From contig ARRL01000001.1 of the NCBI GenBank assembly GCA_000385055.1, positions 186,001 to 250,000 of the forward strand: 64,000 nucleotides of DNA, written 5' to 3'. Positions 27,290 through 34,277 of this stretch are shown piece by piece. Origin of the DNA: a gamma proteobacterium SCGC AAA168-P09. Lineage in GTDB: Bacteria > Pseudomonadota > Gammaproteobacteria > Magnimaribacterales > D2472. The notes under the pieces are model-generated. The model was not told the DNA's origin. It did not search any database and saw nothing but the letters and a program-made list of their open reading frames with translations. Within the stretch, counting starts at the first letter, position 1. Each line of letters opens with the position of its first letter. The translations under genes and the position numbers were made by a program.

Positions 27290-29702
27290 TATGATCTTTA
27301 AGCCTAATATCATTTGAAGACGACCCAATCAGAATTTCAAATTTACCTTTTTTGACCTGCCATTGATGCGTTTCAATATCCCATGTTGAAAAATTTCTTG
27401 AATCCAAGCATATTTCTATTTTTTTTGTTTCATCTGAATTTATAAAAGTTTTATCAAAACCTTGTAATTTTTTTATTGGCTCCTCATTACCACGATCTGC
27501 AAAAGAGATATAACATTGAGATATTTCATATCCCGAATGATTCCCAGTATTTGTAATATCTAACGAAATTGTGAAATTATTTTCAGAGCTTTTGCTGATA
27601 TGAAGATTTGAATATTTAAAATCAGTATAAGATAAGCCGTGACCAAAATGGAACAAGGGCTCTATTTTATTTTTGTCATACCACTTATAACCAACAAAGA
27701 GCTTTTCATCATAATTCATTTGTAAATTTTCTCCTGGATAGGATGCATACGCAGGAGTATCTTCAATATATTTTGGAAAAGTTGTTGGTAATTTGCCAGA
27801 GGGATTAACGAGGCCTGTTAAGATTTCAAAAAGAGCATTGCCATATTCCTGTCCCGCATACCAGGATTGAATAATTGACTTAGCTTTGTTTACCCATGGC
27901 ATATTTACTGGAGAACCAGTATTTAGAACAACAACCGCATTAGGATTAATATCTAAAACTTGTTCAATAAGTCTATTTTGATCTCCTGGTAAATTAAATT
28001 CATTTCTATCATTGCCCTCTGTTTCCCAATCCGAATTAGTTCCTACTAAGAGAATAACTTCATCGACCTCTCTAGCAATATTTAGTGCTTCTTCAAGCAA
28101 ATTAATTTTATCGGGTGGCTGACATCCAATATAAATAGCTGGAAAATTGCCTTCAAATCTATAATGTATTTCTATCTGATAAGAATTGCCTTTTTCTAAG
28201 TATGAAGTACCTCGTTTAGATGATGTGCCATGAGCAAAAAAAGCATCTCCGGGCAGGGGATTACTCCAATTATCAATAATCTGTTTGTTATCGATTAGTA
28301 ACTTGCTTTTTCCAATTGCAAAGATTTCAAAGTCATGCTCTCCAGATATATCAGGAGTATAAGTACATGAAAATTTAACTAGAATATCAGGGCTCTCTTT
28401 TTCTCCAATTATGTCTTTAGCAAAACCTTCAAATATCCAAAATTTGCTTCCTGTTAGGATTTTGCTAGAAATGAAATTATTACTCCCTTGTGAAATATCA
28501 TAGTATTCGACTAAAAATCCATTTTCTTCTGTGAGTATTTTATTTATTTCAGGAAGATAGCGATATGTATGACAACCTTTTGCAGTTTTAATAATAGTTT
28601 TCTCACTGAAATTATTTTGAAACGAGCTTACAGGATGAGATTCGTAATAAGGAACAAGAGTAGCACTACCTCCCCCAATAATTTGTGCTTTTTCAGCATT
28701 AGGACCAATTACACCAATTGATTTTATATCTCTCCTCATTGGTAATATGCCGTCATTTTTTAAGAGCACCATACCTTCTTGAGCAGCATCTTTAAGAATT
28801 TTTCTTTGTAATTTTGAGTCATTCTCACTTTCTTGTTTACGAATTGGATTTTCGAACCTTTTACAGAAATCTATGACATTCAAAATTCTTTTAACTTTGT
28901 CATTAATGATTGTCACTGATACATTTTTGTTATTTACAGCACTTATTAAATTTGCTCCCCAAGATTGAGCTGGACCTGGCATTTCCAGATCAAGTCCTCC
29001 ATTAGCATTTTCAATAGTTTCTCTTGCAGCACCCCAATCACTAACCACATATCCATCAAAACCCCATTCGTCTTTTAAAACATCAATTAAAAGATTCTCA
29101 TGAGAGCTGCAGTAAACATTATTAAGTTTATTGTAGGCACTCATAACAACCTTTGCATTAGCTTCCTTGATAGCCATCTCAAATGGCAAAAGATAAACCT
29201 CTCTTAAAGTTTTCTCATCGATATTTGAACTTACAGTGTATCTTTCAAACTCAGTATCATTCCCAACAAAATGTTTAAGGCATGCCGCAATATTCTTTGA
29301 TTGGACTCCCTTTACATACTCAATTGCAATTTTTCCAGTTAAGAATGGATCCTCAGAAAAACATTCAAAATGTCTTCCTCCAAGAGGATGTCTGTGAATA
29401 TTTATTGTGGGACCCAATAGAACATCCACTCCTTTAATCTCTGCCTCAGCTGCTAACTCTTCTCCTAATAAATTAATAAGATTCAAATTCCATGTAGATC
29501 CTATTGATATAGCGCATGGAAAACAGGCGGATGATTTTCCTGAAGTGCCATCTCCTCTAACGCCATTAGGACCATCAGACATTTTTATATTTGGTACTCC
29601 TAGCCTATGAATTTTGCTAGTTTGCCAAGCATCAAATCCACTTAATAAAAGTACTTTTTCTTCAAGAGTTAAATCTTCTATCAATTGATTTATGTTTGGC
29701 AT
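27279..29702 (-). CDS. GH3 beta-glucosidase with inserted PA14 domain
   Basis: 807 residues. The GH3 barrel starts at once (LTLEEKVLLLSGFDAW, MSDGPNGVRG) with KHFVGND and the nucleophile Asp222 in GYVVSDWGA. The second alpha/beta domain includes VGTNSDWETEGNDR, with a PA14 domain inserted at about 395-530 (ending near GNFPAIYIGCQPP). The C-terminal fibronectin-III-like domain begins near FHFGHGLSYTDF. This is the layout of KpBglI-type glucosidases. No signal peptide is seen, so it probably acts in the cytoplasm on oligosaccharides taken in by the adjacent symporter. Beta-glucoside specificity is inferred. Confidence 0.92.
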   Translation of the reverse strand: MPNINQLIEDLTLEEKVLLLSGFDAWQTSKIHRLGVPNIKMSDGPNGVRGDGTSGKSSACFPCAISIGSTWNLNLINLLGEELAAEAEIKGVDVLLGPTINIHRHPLGGRHFECFSEDPFLTGKIAIEYVKGVQSKNIAACLKHFVGNDTEFERYTVSSNIDEKTLREVYLLPFEMAIKEANAKVVMSAYNKLNNVYCSSHENLLIDVLKDEWGFDGYVVSDWGAARETIENANGGLDLEMPGPAQSWGANLISAVNNKNVSVTIINDKVKRILNVIDFCKRFENPIRKQESENDSKLQRKILKDAAQEGMVLLKNDGILPMRRDIKSIGVIGPNAEKAQIIGGGSATLVPYYESHPVSSFQNNFSEKTIIKTAKGCHTYRYLPEINKILTEENGFLVEYYDISQGSNNFISSKILTGSKFWIFEGFAKDIIGEKESPDILVKFSCTYTPDISGEHDFEIFAIGKSKLLIDNKQIIDNWSNPLPGDAFFAHGTSSKRGTSYLEKGNSYQIEIHYRFEGNFPAIYIGCQPPDKINLLEEALNIAREVDEVILLVGTNSDWETEGNDRNEFNLPGDQNRLIEQVLDINPNAVVVLNTGSPVNMPWVNKAKSIIQSWYAGQEYGNALFEILTGLVNPSGKLPTTFPKYIEDTPAYASYPGENLQMNYDEKLFVGYKWYDKNKIEPLFHFGHGLSYTDFKYSNLHISKSSENNFTISLDITNTGNHSGYEISQCYISFADRGNEEPIKKLQGFDKTFINSDETKKIEICLDSRNFSTWDIETHQWQVKKGKFEILIGSSSNDIRLKDHINL

Positions 29703-29774
29703 GGTGGAATATTAAATGTTTAATATTAAATCCTCAATACACCTTTTCATTAAAATGCTGTTAGTATTGTCTTC

Positions 29775-30032
29775 ATGATAGAGAGAATAAAAAAATCAGT
29801 GATGCTTTTCAATGCTCCAATACAAAGAGTTTATGAGGCTAATAGAGGCACCATTATTAGAACTATCATTTATACAATTGGTCACTTTATAATTGCCGCC
29901 TCATGCGTAATGTATTTTACTGGCGCAGACTTCTCAGCAGCTATAACAGATGCTATCGTTGAGCCACTTTTAAACAGTGTTTGGTATTTTGTTTTAGATA
30001 AATATTGGGCTAGCAAATACCCAAACAAATAA
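29775..30032 (+). CDS. DUF2061 small membrane protein
   Basis: 85 residues. After a basic N-terminus there are two hydrophobic segments (IIYTIGHFIIAASCVMYF and a weaker AAITDAIVEPLLNSVWYFV) and the closing DKYWASKYPNK. The pattern, with a Trp/Tyr-rich second helix, fits DUF2061, a family of two-helix membrane proteins without known function. It is a monocistronic gene between the GH3 gene, which is transcribed away from it, and the riboswitch leader. Confidence 0.7.
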   Translation: MIERIKKSVMLFNAPIQRVYEANRGTIIRTIIYTIGHFIIAASCVMYFTGADFSAAITDAIVEPLLNSVWYFVLDKYWASKYPNK

Positions 30033-30080
30033 AGAAAAAAAATTCTTTACAAACATATCATTACTGGTTAAAAATATACA

Positions 30081-30132
30081 TATCGTGATTTGATCCTATT
30101 GCCGCGATGCAAAAAAAGAAGCTAAAACGGAA
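30081..30132 (+). promoter_or_regulatory. Candidate SAM-II/SAM-V superfamily riboswitch aptamer
   Basis: The DNA TGATTTGATCCTATTGC (30086-30102) followed by GCTAAAACGG (30121-30130) matches, element by element, the SAM-II core GATTTAACC-GTATTGC...GCTAAAAAGG. P1 can form from TATCG (30081-30085) and CGATG (30105-30109). The pseudoknot can form from TCC (30094-30096) with GGA (30129-30131) and TTGC with GCTA as in SAM-II. SAM-II and the related SAM-V bind S-adenosylmethionine and shut off methionine genes; SAM-V is known from marine bacteria. It lies 66 bases before betaine-homocysteine methyltransferase, a fitting target. No obvious terminator follows, so translational control is guessed. Confidence 0.75.
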
Positions 30133-30198
30133 GCAGCTCCCAGGGTTTAACTACGATTAAATTAATTAATAAGATATTCAATTATTAAGGAGAGGATC

Positions 30199-31257
30199 AT
30201 GAAAAGAGGGTTAATAGAAAGATTGAATGAAGGCCCAGTAATTTGTGCTGAAGGTTTTTTATTTGAAGTAGAAAAAAGAGGCTATTTAGCAGCTGGAGAA
30301 TTTGTTCCAATGGTTGCACTTGAACACCCAGAAGCTCTTGAAAATCTGCATAAAGATTTTCAGCATGCTGGTTCGGATGTGGTAGAAGCTTTTACATACA
30401 ATGGACACAGAGAAAAGATGCGAGTTATTGGTAAAGAGGAATTATTAGAGCCACTAAATAGAGCTGCTCTCAAGATTGCAAAAAAAGTTGCTGACAATCC
30501 TATTGATGGAGGAGAGCCAAATTTAATGGCAGGAAATATTTCAAATTCAAATATTTGGAATACAGATGATAAAGACGCACAAAAAGAAGTTCATGGAATG
30601 TTTAGTGAAATGGTTGAATGGGCTGTCGATGAGGGAGCTGACATGTTGATAGGAGAAACATTTTATTATGCAGAAGAGGCTTATATGGCTTTAGATATAA
30701 TTCAAAAAGCAGGGCTTCCTTCTGTTATAACAATTGCGCCCATGGCTGAAAATGTTATGCGAGATGGAGTTTCTATTGTAGATACTATGAAGGAGCTTGA
30801 ACAAAGAGGTGCAGATGTTGTTGGCATGAACTGTTTCAGGGGCCCAGACACCATGATGCCTTATCTTAGAGAGGCTAGAAAAATTTTAAAGTGTCATATG
30901 GCAGCACTTCCACTCCCATTCAGAACAACGGATGATCACCCAACTTTTTTTAATTTACCTGATGAGCATGGATGCACTTGCCCAGCCCCTCATGGAAGAA
31001 CTTTTCCTACCGCATTAGACCCGCTTTATTGCAATAGATATGAAATAAGAGAGTTCGGCAAAGAGGCTGCTACTTTAGGTATTAATTATTTAGGTGTTTG
31101 CTGTGGAGCAACACCTATGCATATCAGAGAAGTTGCAGAAGCTGCTGGCTTAAGTGTTCCAGCTAGCAAATATAGAGAAAAAATGGCTAATCATTTTATG
31201 TATGGAACAAATGAAAGAACGGCTAAGCATATGCAAGAATACGGAGACAAAGCCTAA
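30199..31257 (+). CDS. bhmT: Betaine-homocysteine S-methyltransferase family protein
   Basis: 352 residues of the zinc-dependent homocysteine methyltransferase family. The zinc ligands are Cys212 (GMNCFRG) and Cys301-Cys302 (LGVCCGATP). VICAEGFLFEVEKRGYL and VVEAFTYNGHREKM near the N-terminus, and MLIGETFYYAEEA in the middle, resemble BHMT more than the cobalamin-dependent MetH module. BHMT makes methionine from homocysteine with glycine betaine (or dimethylsulfonio compounds) as donor. AAGGAGAGG lies 3-11 bases before the ATG. The upstream SAM-II/V-like aptamer supports a role in methionine supply. Confidence 0.88.
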   Translation: MKRGLIERLNEGPVICAEGFLFEVEKRGYLAAGEFVPMVALEHPEALENLHKDFQHAGSDVVEAFTYNGHREKMRVIGKEELLEPLNRAALKIAKKVADNPIDGGEPNLMAGNISNSNIWNTDDKDAQKEVHGMFSEMVEWAVDEGADMLIGETFYYAEEAYMALDIIQKAGLPSVITIAPMAENVMRDGVSIVDTMKELEQRGADVVGMNCFRGPDTMMPYLREARKILKCHMAALPLPFRTTDDHPTFFNLPDEHGCTCPAPHGRTFPTALDPLYCNRYEIREFGKEAATLGINYLGVCCGATPMHIREVAEAAGLSVPASKYREKMANHFMYGTNERTAKHMQEYGDKA

Positions 31258-31268
31258 ATTTAATATTA

Positions 31269-31295
31269 ATGACTCTTCATTTTTTGAAGAGTCAT
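31269..31295 (+). terminator. Perfect 11-bp stem-loop after bhmT
   Basis: ATGACTCTTCA (31269-31279) pairs exactly with TGAAGAGTCAT (31285-31295) around a TTTTT loop, starting 12 bp after the stop. The sequence after it is AGTATTTAAG, so the downstream U-tract is poor; it may stabilise the 3' end or terminate. Confidence 0.6.
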
Positions 31296-31330
31296 AGTAT
31301 TTAAGCATCTTATAAATTAGAATATTTTTT

Positions 31331-31937
31331 ATGAGATTTCTTGTTATATTTTTTTTAACCCTTCCTGTAATTGGTGAAACCAGTAAAATTTTGTGCGAAT
31401 TGGAAGGGAATTATTCTGTAACCTATAAAGATATTAAAAAAACTTATCTATCAGAAGGCATTGAGCTTTTTAAAAACCTAGCAAGACAGACCCAACAGTC
31501 ATTATTTTTACTTCAAAGAGCAAAAAACTAATTTTGCTGAGGAAGATTGGCAAAAAGATAAAATTTATATTGTTCAGTACTGGGAGGTAGATTCAGATAA
31601 AGAGACGTTTAAATCTTTAACACATACTTTTGAACCATCTCCTGCATGGTTAAACCCTGAAGCTAAATGGTCAGCTTCTAAATCTGAAACCGGCGTTACA
31701 GTTATTCATTCAATGGAAACAGACGAAACACATCCAATTTTTACAGATTATAAAATTGGTGCCTATAGAATTTCAAATACTTTTAACTGGTATACAGGGA
31801 AAGGGCAAATCTCAGGAGATATTTGGCTTAACAAAAAAGATGGCACCAAGAATAAAAATCCTAAAGTTGAAATAACAGCTTCTGGGAGATGTGAAAGTCA
31901 AAAAAAAGAAATTTTAACTAGACTAAAGTCGCTATAA
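31331..31937 (+). pseudogene. Small exported protein split by a frameshift
   Basis: Two ORF parts make one plausible protein. The first (31331-31531) starts with a signal peptide, MRFLVIFFLTLPVIGETSK, then CELEGNYSVTYKD. The second frame opens at 31482 and reads through EEDWQKDKIYIVQYWEVDSD and WLNPEAKWSASKSE to the stop at 31937, ending with IFTDYKIGAYRISNTFNWYTG and ASGRCESQKKEIL. The join lies around 31478-31530, and the total length is 3n+1, which fits one extra base. I do not recognise the family. A sequencing or assembly error is as likely as true decay. Confidence 0.6.
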
Positions 31938-32016
31938 ATAAAGTAAGTAGCGCAATAATAAGTGGAATGTATTTATCTATTTTTTCACCAATTGATTCTA
32001 ATATTTTATCTATCAT
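31918..32016 (-). CDS. Possible 32-residue single-helix membrane peptide
   Basis: The ORF reads MIDKILESIGEKIDKYIPLI followed by a hydrophobic end (IALLTLFIATLV): an amphipathic charged start and one membrane helix at about 18-32. It overlaps the 3' end of the frameshifted gene by 20 bp on the other strand. No convincing ribosome-binding site lies before the ATG, so it is tentative. Confidence 0.3.
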   Translation of the reverse strand: MIDKILESIGEKIDKYIPLIIALLTLFIATLV

Positions 32017-32083
32017 ATTTAAGTTATATAAATCCCCATTACTTTTAAAAGTGTAATTCGAATACTATGTTCAAAGCTTTACT

Positions 32084-32245
32084 TTATTTTTTTCGAGCTT
32101 TTCGTAATTCTCTGTAAATTTTATTAAGTCTTTTTTTCTTAATTTCTCTTACAGCTTTTCTCTTTGAGCTAGCATTTGCTGATTTTCTTGCTCTTTCACC
32201 TTTATCTATAAATAATCTCCAAAAAGAATTTTTAATGATATCAAT
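32084..32245 (-). other. Short, very basic ORF without a canonical start codon
   Basis: The minus frame between stops reads 53 residues, including NSFWRLFIDKGERARKSANA and SSKRKAVREIKKKRLNKIY, then RELRKARKK. The composition is like a small ribosomal or nucleic-acid-binding protein. The frame has no ATG, GTG or TTG; only ATT codons (32245 and 32236) could start it. It may be a real small protein with a rare start, a decayed gene, or a chance ORF in A-rich DNA. I do not recognise it. Confidence 0.3.
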
Positions 32246-32292
32246 TTAATAGTAACAAATTTTTATAAAATCTCTACAATAATCTTATACAT

Positions 32293-33597
32293 ATGATTGT
32301 TGATCAAATCCAAATACCTAAAACACTAATTATCTTCTTAGAAATAGATTCTCTAAAAACTGGAGATGAGCTAGAGAATATGTTTAAAGAATTCAATGAG
32401 TTAGTAAATTCTGCTGGCGCTGAAATAGTTGAAAAAAGTATTAGTAAGCAAACTAAACCGTCCATAAGTCATTTTATTAATAAAGGTAAATTAGAAGAAA
32501 TTAAATTATTAGTTGACTCTTCTTGCGCAGAACTTGTAATTGTTAATCATCAACTATCAGCTTCACAAGCAAGAAATCTTGAACTAAAACTTAAAGTAAG
32601 AGTTATAGATAAGACTGAATTAATATTAGATATTTTTGCATCACGGGCAACAACTCATATTGGTAAACTGCAAGTTGAGCTTGCTCAGTTAAATCATCTC
32701 TCAACAAGATTGATAAGAGGATGGACCCACTTAGAGAGACAAAAAGGAGGTATTGGTCTAAGAGGTCCTGGTGAAACCCAGCTAGAAACTGATAGACGTC
32801 TAATAGGCCATCGAATTAAGCGATTAAAAGCTCGTCTTGATAAAGCGCATAAACAAAAACAACTTAATAGTTATTCAAGGAAGAAGAGTAGAAATAAATT
32901 AGTTGCCTTAGTTGGATATACTAATGCAGGCAAAACTACATTATTTAATTCTTTAACTAATAGTAAACAACAAGCTGAAGACAAGCTTTTTGCAACTTTA
33001 GACTCTGTGACAAGAAAAAATATTGATCCAGAACTAGGGCCAATATTATTTTCAGATACCGTTGGCTTTATCTCACAACTCCCAACTCAATTAATAGAAT
33101 CTTTTAAAGCAACTCTTGATGAGTTGAGATCAGCAGATCTTTTACTTCATATTGTAGACATATCAGATTCTGACTGCAGACAAAAGGAAATTGAAGTTAA
33201 TAAGATCCTTGAAGATCTAAATTTACAATCTATTCCTCAAATAAGAGTAAATAATAAGTGTGATTTAAAAGAGGCTTTAAATCTAAAGACTAATTTTGAG
33301 ATAGAAAAAAAAGAGGCATGGATATCTGCGGAAAAGAACATAGGCATAGATGATTTAAGAGATTTAATTAATATAGAACTATTCAACGGAATGTATAAAG
33401 GATGGATTTCGCTTGAAGCTTCTTTAGGAAATATCAGATCAAAGTTATTTAGAATGGGGTGTGTTAATGAAGAAAAGGTCTCAGCAACTGGTCAGATTTT
33501 TGCGCACATTGATATTGGTCATGATGAGTTAGATCGTTTTATTGGAATTAATGGATTTGCTCTTTGTAATGACAAGGATATACTTTTAGAAAATTAA
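32293..33597 (+). CDS. hflX: GTPase HflX
   Basis: 434 residues. HflX is a ribosome-associated GTPase that splits stalled or heat-damaged 70S ribosomes. The N-terminal HflX domain has SISKQTKPSISHFINKGKLE and VNHQLSASQARNLE; the family box GLRGPGETQLETDRR follows near residue 155-170; the G domain has VALVGYTNAGKTTLFN (G1), FSDTVGFISQLP (G3) and VNNKCDL (G4). Normally it sits after hfq; hfq is not seen here. Confidence 0.95.
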   Translation: MIVDQIQIPKTLIIFLEIDSLKTGDELENMFKEFNELVNSAGAEIVEKSISKQTKPSISHFINKGKLEEIKLLVDSSCAELVIVNHQLSASQARNLELKLKVRVIDKTELILDIFASRATTHIGKLQVELAQLNHLSTRLIRGWTHLERQKGGIGLRGPGETQLETDRRLIGHRIKRLKARLDKAHKQKQLNSYSRKKSRNKLVALVGYTNAGKTTLFNSLTNSKQQAEDKLFATLDSVTRKNIDPELGPILFSDTVGFISQLPTQLIESFKATLDELRSADLLLHIVDISDSDCRQKEIEVNKILEDLNLQSIPQIRVNNKCDLKEALNLKTNFEIEKKEAWISAEKNIGIDDLRDLINIELFNGMYKGWISLEASLGNIRSKLFRMGCVNEEKVSATGQIFAHIDIGHDELDRFIGINGFALCNDKDILLEN

Positions 33598-33604
33598 AAA
33601 AAAT

Positions 33605-34057
33605 ATGAAAAAAATTAATACCAGATTAGATTCAATAACAAATCCTCTTTATAGCTTAGCACCATGGTTTTTTAGGATTGCTCTTGGAGTCGCATTTTTT
33701 ATTCATGGTTATAAAAAACTACCAGCTCCATTCATGATGGAAGAACAGCACAGAATGGTTACATGGTTTGAAAGTATGTTTATGCCATTTCCAGAGCTGA
33801 TTGTTTCATTGGTTATTTTGATTGAAATATTTGGTGGAATAGGCATTATTCTTGGAGGATTGATTGGATTATTTGCTAATCAAGCAGGGCATTTTATTAC
33901 CAGGCTTTCAGGTCTTACTCTATTTATATTAATGATTAATATTTTTTACTTTGGACATCCTGATTGGTTTGTTTGGCCGCCCATAAAACTTCTTACCAGT
34001 GAGCAATTATTTTTATTTGCTCTTAGTACTTACTTTATGATTCGCGGAAACAAGTAA
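33605..34057 (+). CDS. DoxX family membrane protein
   Basis: 150 residues with four membrane helices (about 20-37, 58-80, 84-108 and 118-146). The motif PWFFRIALGVAFFIHGYKKL and LIEIFGGIGIILGGLIG match DoxX proteins, which are small quinol-linked or structural membrane proteins with varied proposed roles, for example with respiratory or redox partners. It begins 7 bp after hflX and is probably cotranscribed with it. Confidence 0.8.
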   Translation: MKKINTRLDSITNPLYSLAPWFFRIALGVAFFIHGYKKLPAPFMMEEQHRMVTWFESMFMPFPELIVSLVILIEIFGGIGIILGGLIGLFANQAGHFITRLSGLTLFILMINIFYFGHPDWFVWPPIKLLTSEQLFLFALSTYFMIRGNK

Positions 34058-34122
34058 TTTAAATAGCTAAAAACCTTATATTTAAAGCATTATAAAAAAA
34101 ATAACTTTTTTATAAATTCTAC

Positions 34123-34151
34123 TTGCAAATGAGAATCATTCTCATTATCAT
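34123..34151 (+). promoter_or_regulatory. Fur-type operator inside a sigma-70 promoter
   Basis: AATGAGAAT-C-ATTCTCATT (34128-34146) is a perfect 9-1-9 palindrome very close to the Fur box consensus GATAATGATAATCATTATC. It lies almost exactly in the 17-bp spacer of a promoter TTGCAA (34123-34128) and TATCAT (34146-34151). Bound Fur-Fe(II) would block polymerase, so the receptor at 34278 should be induced by iron starvation. The leader to the ATG is about 120 bases. Confidence 0.85.
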
Positions 34152-34277
34152 TTACATCTCTTGAAGGTTATAGACTATTATTCTTCTAAAAATAGTATGC
34201 TTTTTTTTGGTGATTTAGTCTTGAATGATCACAATCTATAGAAGAATTGGTAACTTTGAAGAACTATTGAGAAAAAA

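Noticed and set aside
34090..34115. AT-only hairpin TTATAAAAAA/TTTTTTATAA after doxX as a terminator
   Set aside because: No G-C pair in the stem, so stability is too low to call with confidence in such AT-rich DNA.
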